Source: Branchiostoma lanceolatum | Lineage: Eukaryota; Chordata; Leptocardii; Amphioxiformes; Branchiostomatidae | NCBI RefSeq assembly: GCF_035083965.1 | Contig: NC_089739.1 | Span: 7,242,001-7,306,000, forward strand | Length of the DNA: 64,000 bases | Direction of reading: 5' to 3' | Shown: positions 53,701 to 64,000 of the stretch, piece after piece | Numbering within the stretch: position 1 is the stretch's first letter | Layout: each line of letters begins with the position of its first letter | Position numbers and translations under genes: made by a program | The notes under the pieces: generated by a model | The model's database searches: none | Told to the model about the DNA's origin: nothing | What the model saw: only the letters and a program-made list of their open reading frames with translations

Positions 53701-55657
53701 ACTAGATATCTAAAGGAAATTAACTTATCCGTGCACAGGTGGAAATTGTTTACCCTACATTGTGATTATTTATGAAGAAGAAACAATGAAGAAATCAATA
53801 CTCAAGTCACCACTCCTGGATGTTCCCGTCGAGTGGTACCTTCTCCCGAAGAACGAGCCTGTCAATCCATGACAAGCGTAGAAGTCCGGAAAGCCCGTCC
53901 TCAGCAAAGGTTTTCCGTTATGACACGAGTACAGACTGACTTGTCACTCTACACTATGATTCATGCCGATTTAAGATACACGTGCACTACTTCCACAGGA
54001 TGTATATTTCACTTGTGGTCCAGACACAAAATAGACCATTTGGGTAAATTATGTTGATGAGCATCTGTAACACAGGTGATCATCATTAAGGTTGAATATA
54101 TCTATTATTATTCTGGTAAATCATGAAGATTGTACAGTACTTCTTTACAGATTTTGTTTCCAAAGCACTCATATTCAAGTTTCCGTAAGAGATAATGACA
54201 GATATATTTATAACGTATGAAGCTCATGGGAATTCATTTTACAGTTGTTAGTTCATAGAGGTACGGTATTTCTATGTTTTTACCTCTATAAAATGGACTC
54301 CGATAAGCTTCTGCACTGGTCCCCGCAGCAGGAGGAAGATGTCGTCTCTGTGATTCTTTGAACTTCTGCCCCTGTCCCCCCAGCAGAAGGAAGATGCCGG
54401 CCGGCTCTGGCCTTGGGTTCACCCAGACAAGCTCGGCGACCAGCACTGCAGAAACTGGGGAAAGGAACTATAACTCACCTTACCATAGTTTTTAACATCA
54501 TTTACTACTGACATTAGACAATAATTAAACATGAAACATCCGTGACACCTTCACGGCCAGATGATGATGGGACAATAACAACAACAGTAGAAGAACAACA
54601 AACTCCTCTCCCCTGCCTCATGATATATTTACGAAACGAGCCAGTAACTGTTAAACGAGCCAGTAAAAGGCGCCGAACATCCTTGAAACGTAAAGGCGGA
54701 CAACCACAAATCGTTCTAAACATACAAAATAAGACATCCACAACAACTGACATTGCATTAGCATTGACATAACCGAAACAACAAGATACATACCTGCATA
54801 CCTGGTCCTCTAAACTTGCACCGAAAAGCCGCGGAATCGAGAAATCCTGTCTGAGACGTGCACAGGTAACACACGTCTGCGGACTCACCTGAGCTTAACG
54901 TCAACAAACCTGAACTTTCTGACCTTTAACCTTAAGTTCACTATGGTACCTGATACACACATAATGTCGCGGTATGTTTGACGTACTGTCAAGTACGTTT
55001 GCAGATGACTCTCATTTAGTATGAAAGCTCTTGCTGGGTGGGGGCGGTAATTGTCGGGCACGTCTGTGATCATTACCTTCGCCGAGAAGGTTATGTTTTG
55101 GGTAGCGTTTGTATATGTGTATGTGTGTATGTAAATGACCAGCATAACTCAAGAAGACTTTGGACAACTTCTGTCATTTGGTAGAAAATATGATCAACTG
55201 GTATGATTTATAATCGATGAGAAACACTCATGATACGTCAGTCAAGAATCATTTGGCTAAGGTATGAGGTCGTGGAACTCTAGTTTATCATTGATATCAT
55301 GATACAAATAATGACGATCAAAATCGAATGACTAACAATAGAAGGCATGATTACATTTCCCATGATTTATTCGCAAATATCATGCATATATACATTGACC
55401 ACTTCTAGGAAACAAGGCCTACCGAAGGCAAATCTTTAAAAAATGTGAGATACATTGGTGCTTCCAATATTTCTTAATTAAATGGCAAACTCAGTGATCT
55501 GCTCAAGTTTTCATCCAATATTTCTATAAATCGTCACGAATCAATGTTAGATTAATTACTAAATCTCACCACAACACAAGGCTCAATACTATACCAGTTA
55601 ACGGTTACCTAAAGCTAAAGGAGAACATGATCATATAGATGATGGAGAAATAGTTAC
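53701..55657. other. intergenic stretch between the LINE and the polycystin-like gene
   Basis: No gene. Repeats only: 54011-54140 (relative of 45086-45210), a short tandem at 54300-54415 (CTTCTGC.C.GGTCCCC.CAGCAG.AGGAAGATG), and CTTCGCCGAGAAGGTTA at 55079. Confidence 0.5.
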
Positions 55658-63731
<8,074 letters not shown>

Positions 63732-64000
63732 CTGTCAACAATATGTAGGAAACAATACATTACTACCGAAGACAAAATCAATGCCACTACATAGTCTAGT
63801 ATTATACATACTGTATAGATATAAAGATAAAAAGAATATTATAGAATAAACATAAACCATATACAGTCAAGTCTTTTCTAGTTACCATCTCTGCATAAAG
63901 ATTTAAGAAGTATCGAAGATTACAAAGGTAATATTTGTAAGCAAATACAAAATGGTTTGCCTTTGGAGAAACGAAGCAAAAACAATATAACTCCCTTTCA
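63732..64000. other. polycystin-gene intron to window edge
   Basis: No further exon is recognised before the edge. Confidence 0.5.

Noticed and set aside
45086-54140. Long terminal repeats around the LINE
   Set aside because: The paired segments are only ~125 bp, strongly diverged, and lack the features of such repeats; the enclosed element is a LINE.

Overview
The window looks like nuclear DNA of a lancelet (Branchiostoma) or a very close relative. I infer this from intron-rich deuterostome genes (a KCTD7-like gene, a PLAT-containing polycystin-1-like gene and a cytoplasmic poly(A)-binding protein gene with the vertebrate RRM1-4 plus MLLE layout), from a local cluster of KRAB-less C2H2 zinc-finger genes, and from a dense load of short inverted-repeat elements. 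Nothing bacterial or viral is present. All exon models were built by eye from reading frame, splice dinucleotides and phase; no transcript data were available.

Layout. 1.4-3.6 kb: a three-exon KCTD7/14-like gene (+) whose first coding exon is only 15 nt. 3.65-4.4 kb: two adjacent copies of an inverted-repeat element that recurs at 41 kb. 4.9-10.5 kb: two divergently transcribed genes for small secreted, Ser/acidic-repeat proteins with related signal peptides and 5' leaders. 11.1-20.2 kb: three paralogous C2H2 zinc-finger genes, one inverted (-) and two in tandem (+). They share promoter, 5' exon/intron and 3'-flank sequence, and two of them have lost coding sequence at an end. 20.2-23.4 kb is gene-poor. 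23.4-25.95 kb: a secreted 831-residue repeat protein ending in three WSPF...G(K/R) modules that resemble amidated neuropeptides. 27.4-42.4 kb: a complete PABPC1 gene with an A-rich 5' leader. It has five 103-nt copies of a putative C/D-box snoRNA, one each in five different introns, and local duplications of 3' splice-site regions, including two spare versions of exon 10.

42.5-44.1 kb holds degenerate repeats. 47.3-53.7 kb is a LINE of the L1/Tx1 type on the minus strand with both ORFs open. 55.7-63.7 kb is the 3' part of a polycystin-1-like gene (-), from within the PLAT domain to the stop, in 12 exons; it continues beyond the right edge.

The genes do not form an operon-like unit. The most interesting system is the PABPC1 locus. 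A translation-related host gene carries a multi-copy intronic guide-RNA candidate, a leader suited to poly(A)-binding autoregulation, and extra exons that are compatible with production of alternative PABPs. The candidate neuropeptide precursor and the divergent secreted-protein pair are the next most interesting items.
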